A DNA stretch of 18,414 bases. Source: Ephemerocybe angulata. Taxonomy: Eukaryota > Basidiomycota > Agaricomycetes > Agaricales > Psathyrellaceae. The DNA lies in contig JAACJK010000145.1 of the NCBI GenBank assembly GCA_013368325.1, positions 1-18,414 of the forward strand, read 5' to 3'. Below the pieces are notes generated by a model. It ran no database searches. It worked only from the letters and a program-made list of their open reading frames with translations, and was not told the DNA's origin. Position numbers and translations under genes: made by a program. This document shows positions 1-7,768 of the stretch, one piece after another (position 1 is the first letter of the stretch; every line of letters begins with the position of its first letter).

Positions 1-15
1 AAAGAAAATATAACA

Positions 16-778
16 ATGACAAATTTATTTATTTTATCACCTTTAAGTCAATTTGAAGTAACAAGTTTAATAGGATTTAATGCTCCAATATTAGGACATG
101 TAAATTTAAGTTTAACTAATTTAGCTTTATATACAATATTTATATTATTAATAGTAGTAGGTTTACATTATTATGGTAATAACGATTTTAATTTAGTTCC
201 TAGTAAATGGTCTATTTCATTAGAATCCTCATTTGCTAGTTTAAATACTATGGTAAGAGAACAAATAGGAACTCATAATGAAATATATTTACTTTGTATA
301 TTTCATTATTTTTCTTTATTTTAATAGGAAATTTAATTTCTAATGTTCCTTATTCTTTTGCTGTTACAGCTAGTGGTGTGGTTGCTTTAGGATTAAGTTT
401 AACAATATTTATAGGAGTAACTATCTTATCAATATCTATACATGGTATTAAATTCTTCTCATTCTTTATACCTGCTGGAACACCTTTAGGATTAGTACCT
501 TTATTAGCTTTAATAGAATTAATTTCTTATTTAGCTAGAGCAGTATCTTTAGGAGTACGATTATTTGCTAATATAGTAGCTGGTCATACATTATTAAAAA
601 TATTATCTACTACCTATAAATTATTTACAGGTAATATAATAGTAGCTATTATTACATTAATACCTTTTGCTATTTCTTAGCATTAGTAGGATTAGAAATA
701 GCTGTTTCATTAATTCAAGCATTCGTATTTACTTTATTAGTATGTTCTTATTTAAGAGATGCTATAGAATTACATTAA
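16..778 (+). CDS. atp6: ATP synthase F0 subunit a, with two single-base frame breaks
   Basis: Subunit a forms the proton half-channels against the c-ring of mitochondrial ATP synthase in the inner membrane. The reading starts at ATG 16 with MTNLFILSPLSQFEV and runs in frame 1 to NEIYL. It continues one frame over from about 293 (YISLFFFILIGNLISNVPYSF) and shifts again near 671-676 before LALVGLEIAVSLIQAF, ending SYLRDAIELH with TAA at 776-778. The essential arginine lies in the conserved stretch LGVRLFANIVAGHTLL. Adding one base at each break gives about 254 residues, the usual length for fungal Atp6. The first break fits a lost C in TTAC-TTTG (the family has Pro after NEIYL); the second fits a lost T in GCTATTTCTT. 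Both look like sequencing deletions. The mirror copy lies outside the window, so they cannot be checked here. Identity is secure; integrity is inferred. Confidence 0.93.
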
Positions 779-1095
779 AAAAAGCATGTAAAAAAATAAC
801 CCTTATCCCTTATTTACTATTTTTTTTTTTTGTTTAATTTTTTTGTTACAAAAAAATAACAGGCCTTAGCCAGTTATCTGTCTTAAACTAAAAACAGATA
901 ACCCTTATCAATTTTACAAAATTGATTAGTAAGTGATAGTTGGACTTAATTTTTTTTTTAAGATAAACAAAAAAAATAACTCTTAAATAAAACAAACCTT
1001 ATCAATTTTTACAAAATTGATTAGTAAAAAGTAAATAAAATAACTTAGTAACTGGCCTGATTTTTTTAGTAACAAAAACAATAACAAAAAAAGTG

Positions 1096-1137
1096 ATTAA
1101 AAGAGAGTAAAATATAATAATTTACTCTCTTTTTAAT
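1096..1137. repeat. Stem-loop with AAGAGAGTAAA / TTTACTCTCTT arms
   Basis: The arms pair over about 16 bp with one bulged base (four A opposite five T) around a nine-base AT loop. I saw it once only, in the part of the window lacking a mirror copy. It lies 3' of atp6 and could be an RNA-processing or termination structure; this is a guess. Confidence 0.5.
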
Positions 1138-1142
1138 TATTT

Positions 1143-1170
1143 ACTTTTTTTATCTTTAGATAAAAAAAGT
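1143..1170. repeat. Perfect 13-bp AT hairpin (ACTTTTTTTATCT / AGATAAAAAAAGT)
   Basis: Two 13-base arms are exactly complementary around a two-base loop (TT at 1156-1157). It belongs to the dispersed AC-T(n)...A(n)-GT hairpin family and is followed directly by GATAGGGC. Confidence 0.7.
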
Positions 1171-1378
1171 GATAGGGCAGTCGCCCAAGTCTTATTTTTT
1201 TTTTTAAAAAATTACTACTAATTACTTTTTTTGTTAGTTATTTTTTTTCTGTTTGTTTAATTATTATCACTTTTTTTATAAATAAAAAAAAGTCAACAGA
1301 AAAAAATAAGCCTGTTATTTTTTTGTTTATTTATTGACTTTTTTTATCTTAAATAAAAAAAGTGATAAAAAAAAAATT

Positions 1379-1449
1379 AGGAGGTTAGCTGAGTGGTTTA
1401 GCAGCAATTTTACACATTGCAGACAGAGTTTCGATTACCCTACTTCCTA
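1379..1449 (+). tRNA. trnV: tRNA-Val (anticodon UAC)
   Basis: The 71-base cloverleaf has acceptor AGGAGGT/ACTTCCT with one G-U pair, a three-pair D stem GCT/AGC, an anticodon stem GCAAT/ATTGC with loop TTTACAC, and a T arm AGAGT-TTCGATT-ACCCT containing one A-C mismatch. Discriminator is A. With one UAC tRNA the mitochondrion can read all GUN codons. It is the first mirrored gene after atp6. Confidence 0.93.
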
Positions 1450-1469
1450 AAATTAATTGTCTTATTTCT

Positions 1470-1481
1470 GGGCGGTAGCCC
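1470..1481. repeat. GGGC-GGTA-GCCC mini GC hairpin
   Basis: A four-pair GC stem with a four-base loop, followed by TGCTAATTA and poly-T. Sisters with the same stem and different loops are at 1175-1186 (AGTC) and 7623-7634 (GATT). Confidence 0.65.
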
Positions 1482-1576
1482 TGCTAATTAATTTTTTTTT
1501 GTTAAAACAAAAAAAATTGATAAGGGTTTGTTTTAATTACTACTACAGGCCTTAAAAAAATAAGTAGTAACTACAA

Positions 1577-1592
1577 CTGGCCATTCGGCCTG
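1577..1592 (+). repeat. GC element CTGGCC-ATTC-GGCCTG, intergenic copy
   Basis: The 16-mer recurs exactly inside nad2 at 6524-6539. The arms pair CTGGCC/GGCCTG apart from a T-T mismatch at the second pair from the base. Confidence 0.8.
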
Positions 1593-1777
1593 GATAAGGG
1601 TAGGTTTTTTTTATTTTATTTGTAACAAATAAAAAAATTAAACCCTACTAACTTTTTATCAATTTTTTTATATAAATAAAAAAAGTCTTATTTTTTTTGT
1701 TTGTTGACTTTTTTATCTGCTCAGTTATTTTTTTTGTTTATTTTACAAAAAAAAATTAGAATGGCCAGTAAGATAAA

Positions 1778-1831
1778 CCTTATCAATTTTTTTTTACTAC
1801 AACTGGCCTAAGGCCTGGATTAGTAAGTAAC
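1778..1831 (+). repeat. Long-form GGCC repeat, copy 1
   Basis: It reads CCTTATCAA, poly-T, ACTACAA, the core CTGGCC-TAA-GGCCTG, then GATTAGTAAGTAAC. Other left-arm copies are at 4807-4861 (-), 8640-8689 (-) and 9465-9519 (+), so it is dispersed in both orientations. Confidence 0.85.
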
Positions 1832-1934
1832 AACTGGCCTAATTTTTTTGTTCTTGACTTTTTTTTCTTTATAGAAAAAAAGTGAATATTTGAACAAAAA
1901 AATTACGGCCTGGATAATAAAAATTAGCTTGATA

Positions 1935-2005
1935 GCGAGTATAGTTAAATGGTATAACCTCTACCTTCCAAGTAGATATTATCAGTTCGAATCTGATTAC
2001 TCGTA
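1935..2005 (+). tRNA. trnG: tRNA-Gly (anticodon UCC)
   Basis: The 71-base cloverleaf has acceptor GCGAGTA/TACTCGT, D stem GTT/AAC, anticodon stem TCTAC/GTAGA with loop CTTCCAA, T arm ATCAG-TTCGAAT-CTGAT and discriminator A. All stems pair well. It lies 161 bases before nad4L on the same strand. Confidence 0.95.
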
Positions 2006-2166
2006 ATTGACTTTTTATTTACTTTTTTATCTGTTGACTTTTTTCAGGCCGTTATTTTTTTGTTCGAACAAAAAAATTAGGCCAGTAAAAAAAAAGTGAT
2101 AAAAAGTGATAAAAAGTGATAGCTTATTATTTAACTAAAATGAAATAAAAACGAAACAAACAAAAT
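2006..2166. repeat. Spacer before nad4L with a CAGGCC...GGCCAG element and a triple AAAAAGTGAT repeat
   Basis: Positions 2045-2085 hold CAGGCC and GGCCAG around an inner AT hairpin centred on TTCGAA; the outer arms pair except for A-A at the second pair from the base. Three tandem copies of AAAAAGTGAT follow at 2091-2120. This spacer leads into nad4L; a promoter is possible but no consensus is recognised. Confidence 0.7.
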
Positions 2167-2432
2167 ATGAATTTAGCTTTAATATTATTTTTAATAGGGA
2201 TATTAGGTTTTGTATTAAATAGAAAAATATAATATTAATGATAATAGCTATAGAAATAATGTTATTATCAGTTACTTTATTAGTATTAATAATGTCTTAT
2301 GGTTTTGACGATAGTATAGGTCAAACATTTAGTATATTTATAATTTCAATAGCTGGAGCCGAATCAGTAATAGGATTAAGTATATTAGTAGCATATTATA
2401 GATTAAGAGGAACAATTTCATTAACAAATTAA
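2167..2432 (+). CDS. nad4L: NADH dehydrogenase subunit 4L, left copy with one-base frame break
   Basis: Nad4L (NuoK homologue) is a small membrane-arm subunit of complex I. ATG 2167 opens MNLALILFLIGILGFVLNRK; the frame then breaks at an A-run (2223-2227, five A) where the right copy has six. After the break the protein continues IIAIEIMLLSVTLL and GAESVIGLSILVAYYRLRG to TAA 2430-2432. The right copy shows the intact 88-residue form, so the break is most likely a sequencing deletion. Two family-typical membrane glutamates (residues 30 and 66 of the intact form) are present. The stop lies three bases before the nad5 ATG; many fungi have a one-base overlap here. Confidence 0.93.
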
Positions 2433-2435
2433 AAT

Positions 2436-4463
2436 ATGTATTTATCAATAATATTATTACCTTTATTAGGTTCAATAGTTTCAGGATTTCTGGGAAGAAA
2501 AGTAGGAGTTACAGGATCTAAAATAATTACTTGTACTTGTTTAATTTTAACTTCTTTATTAATAAGTATAGCTTATTATGAAGTAGGAATAAGTGGAACA
2601 GTAGTAACAATAGATTTAGGAAGTTGGATAGAATCAGAATTAATGCAAATCAAATGGGAATTTTATTTTGATCAATTAACAGTTTCTTTAGGTATAGCAG
2701 TAGTATATTGTTCAACTTTGATACATATCTATACTATAGATTATTTATCTTCAGATCCTCATAATCAAAGATTTTTTTCTTATTTATCAGCCTTTACAGC
2801 AGGAATGTTATTTTTAATATGTGGTGGAAATTTCTTTGTAATGTTTGTAGGATGGGAAGCAATAGGAGTAGTATCTTATTTATTAATTAATTATTATTTT
2901 ACTAGAATACAAGCAAATAAATCAGCCATATTAGCCTTTACAATGAATAGAGGTGGAGATATGTTAATGAGTATAGGATTTTTTTCTATCTTTTCTTTAT
3001 TAGGAACTTTAAATTATTCTCAAGTATTTTCATTAATACCTTATATGAATGAAACTGCTATTACTATTATATCTTTATTATTATTAGGTGGTGCTTTAGC
3101 CAAAAGTGCTAATATACCTTTACATTCTTGGTTACCTGGAAGTATGGAAGCACCTACACCTGTAAGTGCCTTATTACATGCCGCAACACTGGTAACCGCA
3201 GGAATATATTTATTATTACGATGTTCACCAATATTAGAATATAGTAGTACAACATTATTAATAATAACAATAATAGGAAGTAGTACAGCTTTTTTTGCTG
3301 GAACTGCAGGTTTATTACAAAATGATTTAAAAAGAATCATAGCTTTCAGTACTATATCTCAATTAGGATATATGATGATGGCAATTGGATTAAGTCAATA
3401 TAATGTAGCTTTAATGCATACCGTTAACCATGCTTTTTTTAAAGCCTTATTATTTTTAGGAGCTGGAGCAGTAATTCATTCATTTGCTGACGAACAAGAT
3501 GTCAGAAAAATGGGTGGATTAATAAAATTTTTACCATTTACTTATGCAGTAATGTTAACAGGAACTTTAAGTTTATTAGCTACTCCTTATTTAACAGGAT
3601 TTTATAGTAAAGATTTAATTTTAGAATTAGCTTTTGGTAATTATAGTTTTAGTGGTATGTTTGCTTATATTTTAGGTAGTCTAACAGCAGGAATAACTGC
3701 TTTTTATAGTTTTAGATTAATAAGTTTAGTTTTTTTAACTTATCCTAATGCACCTAAAAATTATTATTTAAATACTCATGAAAGTAATATAGCAACTATT
3801 ATTCCTTTATTAATTTTATCTTTATTTAGTATATTTTTTGGTTATTTATTAAGTGATGTTTATGTGGGTGTAGGTTCTGATTTTTTTGCTAATTCTTTAT
3901 TTACTCATCCTAATAATTTAACTTTAATTGAAGCTGAATTTTCTTTAAATCCTTTTATTAAATTATTACCGGCTATTATTAGTTTTATTGGTGCTAGTTT
4001 AGCAATATATTTATATCATTTACAACCTCATTTCTTAATTAATTTAACTCCATTTAATAATAATAGTACTAGAAGATCTATTCCTATTAAATTATATAGT
4101 TTCTTTAATGGTAAATATTATTTTGATATTTTATATAATCATTTCTTAGTAAGTAAAGGTATGAAATTAGGTTATAAAATTTCTAAAGAAATAGATAGAG
4201 GTATTATTGAATTAATCGGACCTTACGGTTTATCTAATAATATTATCAATACTGGTAATAATATAGCTAAATTAGATACTGGTATAATAACTACTTATTC
4301 TTTATACATTAGTATAGCATTATTATCTTTATTAATTTTAGTTTTTACTCCTATTTTATTAAATATTTCTCTAGAAGAAAATTATATAACATCCTTATTA
4401 AAACAAGAAATGAGACTATTTATAATATATTTAGCATCTACATTCTTTGTATTATCTGTTTAA
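2436..4463 (+). CDS. nad5: NADH dehydrogenase subunit 5, intact copy
   Basis: Nad5 (NuoL homologue) is the distal antiporter-like proton-pumping subunit of complex I in the inner membrane. The 675-residue ORF has the usual length. Seen motifs: GWEAIGVVSYLLI around residues 139-151 with the conserved Glu141, LAKSANIPLHSWLPGSMEAP at about 221-240 with Lys223, the SALLHAATLVTAG stretch near 244-256, NDLKRIIAFSTISQLGY near 296-312, and NHAFFKALLFLGAGA near 331-345. A long hydrophobic C-terminal part follows. ATG 2436 sits just after nad4L, suggesting co-transcription. No in-frame break; Trp codons are all TGG. The mirror copy carries a one-base deletion. Confidence 0.98.
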   Translation: MYLSIILLPLLGSIVSGFLGRKVGVTGSKIITCTCLILTSLLISIAYYEVGISGTVVTIDLGSWIESELMQIKWEFYFDQLTVSLGIAVVYCSTLIHIYTIDYLSSDPHNQRFFSYLSAFTAGMLFLICGGNFFVMFVGWEAIGVVSYLLINYYFTRIQANKSAILAFTMNRGGDMLMSIGFFSIFSLLGTLNYSQVFSLIPYMNETAITIISLLLLGGALAKSANIPLHSWLPGSMEAPTPVSALLHAATLVTAGIYLLLRCSPILEYSSTTLLIITIIGSSTAFFAGTAGLLQNDLKRIIAFSTISQLGYMMMAIGLSQYNVALMHTVNHAFFKALLFLGAGAVIHSFADEQDVRKMGGLIKFLPFTYAVMLTGTLSLLATPYLTGFYSKDLILELAFGNYSFSGMFAYILGSLTAGITAFYSFRLISLVFLTYPNAPKNYYLNTHESNIATIIPLLILSLFSIFFGYLLSDVYVGVGSDFFANSLFTHPNNLTLIEAEFSLNPFIKLLPAIISFIGASLAIYLYHLQPHFLINLTPFNNNSTRRSIPIKLYSFFNGKYYFDILYNHFLVSKGMKLGYKISKEIDRGIIELIGPYGLSNNIINTGNNIAKLDTGIITTYSLYISIALLSLLILVFTPILLNISLEENYITSLLKQEMRLFIIYLASTFFVLSV

Positions 4464-4806
4464 TTAAATAATTGGGCTATCTAATTTTTTTTGTATATCA
4501 CTTTTTTTTCTATAAAGAAAAAAAAGTCAATACAAAAAAAATAACTACTAATTTTTTTTACAAAAAAATAATCCAAGTCTTATTTTTTATTCTGTTTTTA
4601 TGATAAAAAAGTCAATAAATAAAAAATAAGCCCTGACCAGCACTTATTTTTGTTTTAACCCTTATCCAGTTATTTTTTTTATCACTTTTTTTTCTATAAA
4701 GAAAAAAAAGTAAATAAAAAATTAGAATGGCCAGTTATCACTTTTTTCCAGATATAAATAAAAAAAGTCAACTACTACAAAATTGATTAGTATCACTTTT
4801 TGATCT

Positions 4807-4861
4807 GTTACTTACTAATCCAGGCCTTAGGCCAGTTGTAGTAAAAAAAAAATTGATAAGG
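4807..4861 (-). repeat. Long-form GGCC repeat, copy 2
   Basis: Reverse orientation of the 1778-1831 element: GTTACTTACTAATC, CAGGCC-TTA-GGCCAG, TTGTAGT, poly-A, TTGATAAGG. Its mirror is at 14830-14884 (+). Confidence 0.85.
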
Positions 4862-4958
4862 TTTTTATAACAAAAGTGATAGATTAAAATTACTTAATTT
4901 TTTTTAAGAAAAACAAAAAAAAATAACTGAACAGAAACAAAAATAAGTGCTGTTAGTA

Positions 4959-4967
4959 ATATAAGTA
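4959..4967 (+). promoter_or_regulatory. ATATAAGTA word, possible promoter-like match
   Basis: This exactly equals the nine-base core promoter known from Saccharomyces mitochondria and sits about 190 bases upstream of nad2 on its strand. A nine-base AT word is expected by chance in DNA of this composition, and the host looks unlike Saccharomyces, so the functional call is weak. Confidence 0.15.
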
Positions 4968-4993
4968 AAATATATTTACTGGCCTTAATTATA

Positions 4994-5053
4994 TTACTTA
5001 CCGCAGGGTTTTTTATTTATAACTTTTTTTTTAAAAAACCCTGCGGTAAGTAA
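4994..5053. repeat. Perfect 21-bp inverted repeat around CCGCAGGG / CCCTGCGG
   Basis: Arms at 4994-5014 and 5033-5053 are fully complementary and separated by an 18-base AT loop. The arm word ACCGCAGGGTTTTTT recurs alone elsewhere (8383-8399, 8809-8821 reversed, 9441-9458). It is the strongest stem in the left half and lies 100 bases before nad2; it may act as an RNA structure or simply be a mobile hairpin. Confidence 0.8.
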
Positions 5054-5152
5054 CAAAAGTGATAAGGTAAAAAATAAGTAAATAAAAAAATTACTGGCCA
5101 TTCTAATTTTTTTTTTGTATTTGTTACAAAAAAATAACTGAAGGTTATTGAG

Positions 5153-6733
5153 ATGTTGTTTTCTACAATCTTAATTTTAATAGTGGCTAAGGCCCTTCCT
5201 TTAAAAAGAATAACTTCTATTCATTTTACAAGAATTACTGCTATAATATTATTACTATCAGGTATATTAAGTTTTAATATCACATATATTCAGTCAATTG
5301 GATCTGGTATAGGATTATATAGTGGATTATTTCAAATAACAAATTTAAGTAGTATGATTGAATTATTTTTATTAATAATAGGTTTTATGATTTTAATAGG
5401 TTGGCCTATTCTTAAAGAAGAAAGTAATCTTAATATAGATTATTCTATAATAGTATTATTTAGTACTTTAGGTTCAAGTTTATTAATTTCTAGTTTTGAT
5501 TTAATTTCATTCTATTTAAGTATAGAATTACAATCATTTGGATTATATATTTTAACTACTTTATATAGAAATTCAGAGATTCATGGAATAAATGCAAGTA
5601 ATGCAGGTTTAAAATATTTCTTATTAGGTGGTTTCTCCTCCGCTATAATATTATTAGGTGCAGGTTTAATATATTCTTATACTGGATTAACTCAAATAGA
5701 ATCAATATATACTTTAATAAGTAGTTCAAATATGGATTATGTTATAACAGGTACTTTATTAGGTATTTTATTAATAGTTATAGGTTTATTATTTAAAATA
5801 GCTGCTGCTCCATTACATAATTGGTCTCCAGATGTATATGATGAAGCACCAACAATAGTAACAATTTGGTTAACAATAATGCCTAAAATATCTATATTAA
5901 TATTATTATTAGAATTATATTCTCCTTTCGCTTCTTTAATTAATCCTTTAAGCTCTGGATTAGGATTGAATACATTTTTATTATTAAAAATTGTAATATT
6001 AATAAGTGCTATTTTTTCTTTAATTTTAGGAACAGTTGTTGGTTTAGCTCAAAATAAAATAAAACGATTATTAGCCTATAGTACTATATCACATATAGGT
6101 TTTATTTTATTAGCTTTAGCTATAAATACTGAACAATCTATAGATTCATTTATCTTTTATTTATTTCAATATATTATTACTAATTTAAATATTTTTTTAA
6201 TTTTATTAGCTATATCTTATATTAATTCTATTCCTAAAATTTTTTCTAATTATTCTATAGAAATTTTAGATATTAGATTTTTAAACGATTTACAAGGTTT
6301 ATTCTGGAAGAATCCTATATTAAGTTTAACTTTAACTATTTCTTTATTCTCTATGGCTGGAATTCCTCCTTTAATTGGTTTCTTTTCTAAACAATTTGTA
6401 TTAAATTCTGCCTTAGATCAAGGTTATTATTTTATGAGTATATTAGCAATAATAGTTAGTGTAATAAGTGCTTCTTATTACTTAAAAATTATTAAAATTA
6501 TGCATACCGATCCAAATGGACAGCTGGCCATTCGGCCTGCAATAGATCAAATTAATTCTAATAAAATAATCACGGGACAGGAAGTAGGGTTGGTAACAAA
6601 CAATACATGGTCCAATTCATTTCATATTTTTATTATTTCTTCTTTAACTTTATTCATATTATTTTTCATTTGTAAACCGATATTAATATTAAGTAGTACT
6701 CAAGTACTGTCTTTAACATTTTTTAAATTATAA
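5153..6733 (+). CDS. nad2: NADH dehydrogenase subunit 2, intact copy
   Basis: Nad2 (NuoN homologue) is an antiporter-like proton-pumping subunit of complex I. The 526-residue ORF shows [14 protein letters not shown] at about 121-134 with the conserved Glu125, [14 protein letters not shown] near 151-164, [20 protein letters not shown] near 214-233 with Lys215, [17 protein letters not shown] near 301-317, and [15 protein letters not shown] near 401-415. The start at ATG 5153 gives a hydrophobic N-terminus. Residues about 455-482 form a hydrophilic stretch coded by unusually GC-rich DNA with codons CTG, GCC and CGG, including a 16-base intergenic repeat (6524-6539). The stop codon shares its last A with the nad3 ATG. 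Confidence 0.97.
   Translation: MLFSTILILIVAKALPLKRITSIHFTRITAIILLLSGILSFNITYIQSIGSGIGLYSGLFQITNLSSMIELFLLIIGFMILIGWPILKEESNLNIDYSIIVLFSTLGSSLLISSFDLISFYLSIELQSFGLYILTTLYRNSEIHGINASNAGLKYFLLGGFSSAIILLGAGLIYSYTGLTQIESIYTLISSSNMDYVITGTLLGILLIVIGLLFKIAAAPLHNWSPDVYDEAPTIVTIWLTIMPKISILILLLELYSPFASLINPLSSGLGLNTFLLLKIVILISAIFSLILGTVVGLAQNKIKRLLAYSTISHIGFILLALAINTEQSIDSFIFYLFQYIITNLNIFLILLAISYINSIPKIFSNYSIEILDIRFLNDLQGLFWKNPILSLTLTISLFSMAGIPPLIGFFSKQFVLNSALDQGYYFMSILAIIVSVISASYYLKIIKIMHTDPNGQLAIRPAIDQINSNKIITGQEVGLVTNNTWSNSFHIFIISSLTLFILFFICKPILILSSTQVLSLTFFKL
6524..6539 (+). repeat. GC element CTGGCC-ATTC-GGCCTG inside nad2
   Basis: Identical to the intergenic 16-mer at 1577-1592. In the nad2 frame it codes LAIRP (residues 458-462) within a loop before the last membrane segment. 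It stands out against a gene that otherwise uses TTA for Leu and AGA for Arg. Confidence 0.85.
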
Positions 6734-7121
6734 TGACAAATTTATTATTTTATTTATTTTTATTCCTATTTTAGCTTTTATTTTATTAGCTTTAAATATT
6801 TTATTAGCTACTCATAATCCTGATGAAGCTAAAAATTCGACTTATGAATGTGGTTTTATAGCTTTACCTGAACAAACTCGTTCTACATTTCAAATACACT
6901 TTATGATTGTAGCTTTATTATTCTTAATTTTTGATTTAGAAATTTTATTATTATTTCCATTAGCTGTTTCTTTATATCAAATTTCCATTTTCGGTTTATC
7001 AATAGGAATTATTTTTTTCGTAGTTTTAACTATTGGTTTTGTATTAGAAATAGGTAGTGGAGCTATTTCTCTGAATAATACTGGGATTAATCCCAGTCCT
7101 AATTTTTTAAAAAAAAAATAA
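6733..7121 (+). CDS. nad3: NADH dehydrogenase subunit 3, left copy with one-base frame break
   Basis: Nad3 (NuoA homologue) is a complex I membrane subunit near the quinone site. ATG 6733 overlaps the nad2 stop by one base. After MTNLLF the frame breaks at a T-run (6748-6751, four T) where the right copy has five; the gene resumes with NSTYECGFIALPEQTRSTFQ and LLFLIFDLEILLLFP. The conserved Cys in YECGF lies in the loop between the first two membrane segments. The right copy gives an uninterrupted 129 residues, so the break is probably a sequencing deletion. The C-terminal tail contains an 18-base palindrome and ends FLKKK, coded by a T/A tract. Confidence 0.93.
7080..7097. repeat. 18-base perfect palindrome in the nad3 tail
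   Basis: ACTGGGATTAATCCCAGT is its own reverse complement and codes part of the NNTGINPSP tail, after the last membrane segment of Nad3. It resembles an inserted hairpin element that remained in frame. Confidence 0.75.
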
Positions 7122-7681
7122 GTAGCCCAATTATCACTTTTTTTATATAAATAAAAAAAGTCAACTACTACAAAATTGATTAGACTATCTTTGTTGACTT
7201 TTTTTTATCTATCTGTTGACTAATTTTAATCTATCACTTTTTTATTAACAATAAAAAAGTCAACAGATCAAATAAAGATACTGGCCCTTCTAATTTTTTT
7301 TTAAAAAAAAAAAAATAACTGCAGATAAAAAAAGTGACTAAATAAACAAAAATAACCCTTTTGTTATACTTATTTCTGTTGTTATTAGATATAATTTCAG
7401 CATAATTTTTGTTTTGTTACTATCACTTACTAATTAATTTTTTTTGTTAAAACAAACAAAAAAAAACCTACCCTAGATATTGAAAAAATTAGTTTATTCC
7501 TATATAAGAAACAAAAACACTTATTACTTACTTTTTTTTATGTTGACTTTTGTTCTTTTTATTTTTTGTTTCACAAACAAGAACAAAAAAATTAGGTAGC
7601 CCTGCTAATTTTTATTCTAGTAGGGCGATTGCCCAATTATTTTTTTAACAAAAAAAATTAGTAATAAAAGTGTTGAAATTA
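7122..7681. other. Repeat-filled spacer between nad3 and trnS(UGA)
   Basis: No gene found. It contains AT hairpins with TCAC...GTCA flanks at 7134-7163 and 7234-7262, a short-form ACTACAAAATTGATTAG near 7165-7183, an ACTGGCCCTTCTAA half element near 7279-7293, and the GGGC-GATT-GCCC hairpin at 7623-7634. The stretch from about 7350 to 7520 has few of the repeats and nothing I recognise. Confidence 0.7.
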
Positions 7682-7768
7682 GGGCATTTGGTCGAGTCTG
7701 GTTTATGGCGCTCGTCTTGAAAACGAGTACTTTCAAAAAAGTCGTCGGTTCGAATCCGACAGTGCCCG
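7682..7768 (+). tRNA. trnS(UGA): tRNA-Ser (anticodon UGA)
   Basis: The 87-base class II tRNA has acceptor GGGCATT/AGTGCCC, anticodon stem CTCGT/ACGAG with loop CTTGAAA, a long variable arm TACTTTCAAAAAAGTCG-like, and T arm GTCGG-TTCGAAT-CCGAC; discriminator G as usual for tRNA-Ser. It reads UCN codons. Confidence 0.96.

Larger units (their letters stand above)
779..1378. other. Repeat-filled spacer between atp6 and trnV
   Basis: No gene is visible. The stretch consists of A/T tracts with hairpins: a short-form CCTTATCAATTTT/AAAATTGATTAGTAA hairpin at about 905-933 and again at 999-1027, a stem-loop at 1096-1137, the 13-bp stem at 1143-1170, the GGGC-AGTC-GCCC hairpin at 1175-1186, and AT hairpins with GTCA/GTGA flanks at 1267-1295 and 1335-1365. 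The mirror copy of the right arm begins at about 1274. Confidence 0.7.
1450..1934. other. Repeat-filled spacer between trnV and trnG
   Basis: No gene was found. It holds GGGC-GGTA-GCCC at 1470-1481, CTGGCC-ATTC-GGCCTG at 1577-1592, the long-form GGCC element at 1778-1831, a half element CAACTGGCCTAA just after it, and an AT hairpin with TGAC...GTGA flanks at 1855-1885. The rest is A/T tracts. Confidence 0.75.
4464..5152. other. Repeat-filled spacer between nad5 and nad2
   Basis: No gene is visible in nearly 690 bases. It holds AT hairpins with TCAC...GTCA flanks at 4498-4529 and 4738-4770, a GTAA variant at 4682-4713, a short-form TACTACAAAATTGATTAGTA near 4772-4791, the long-form GGCC element at 4807-4861 (-), an ATATAAGTA word at 4959-4967, the 21-bp GC hairpin at 4994-5053, and an ACTGGCCATTCTAA half element near 5094-5107. 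Confidence 0.75.

Noticed and set aside
2091..2120. CRISPR-like array
   Set aside because: The units are contiguous ten-base repeats without spacers, and the setting is mitochondrial.
3041..3340. 99-residue antisense ORF inside nad5 (mirror 16350-16649)
   Set aside because: It is a shadow of a conserved nad5 region on the opposite strand, with no independent support.
4959..4967. ATATAAGTA as a proven promoter
   Set aside because: The word is likely by chance in AT-rich DNA and the taxon appears outside the group where it is established.
2167..7121. Left nad4L and nad3 as true pseudogenes
   Set aside because: Each differs from its intact mirror copy by one base in a homopolymer only, with no other decay seen.
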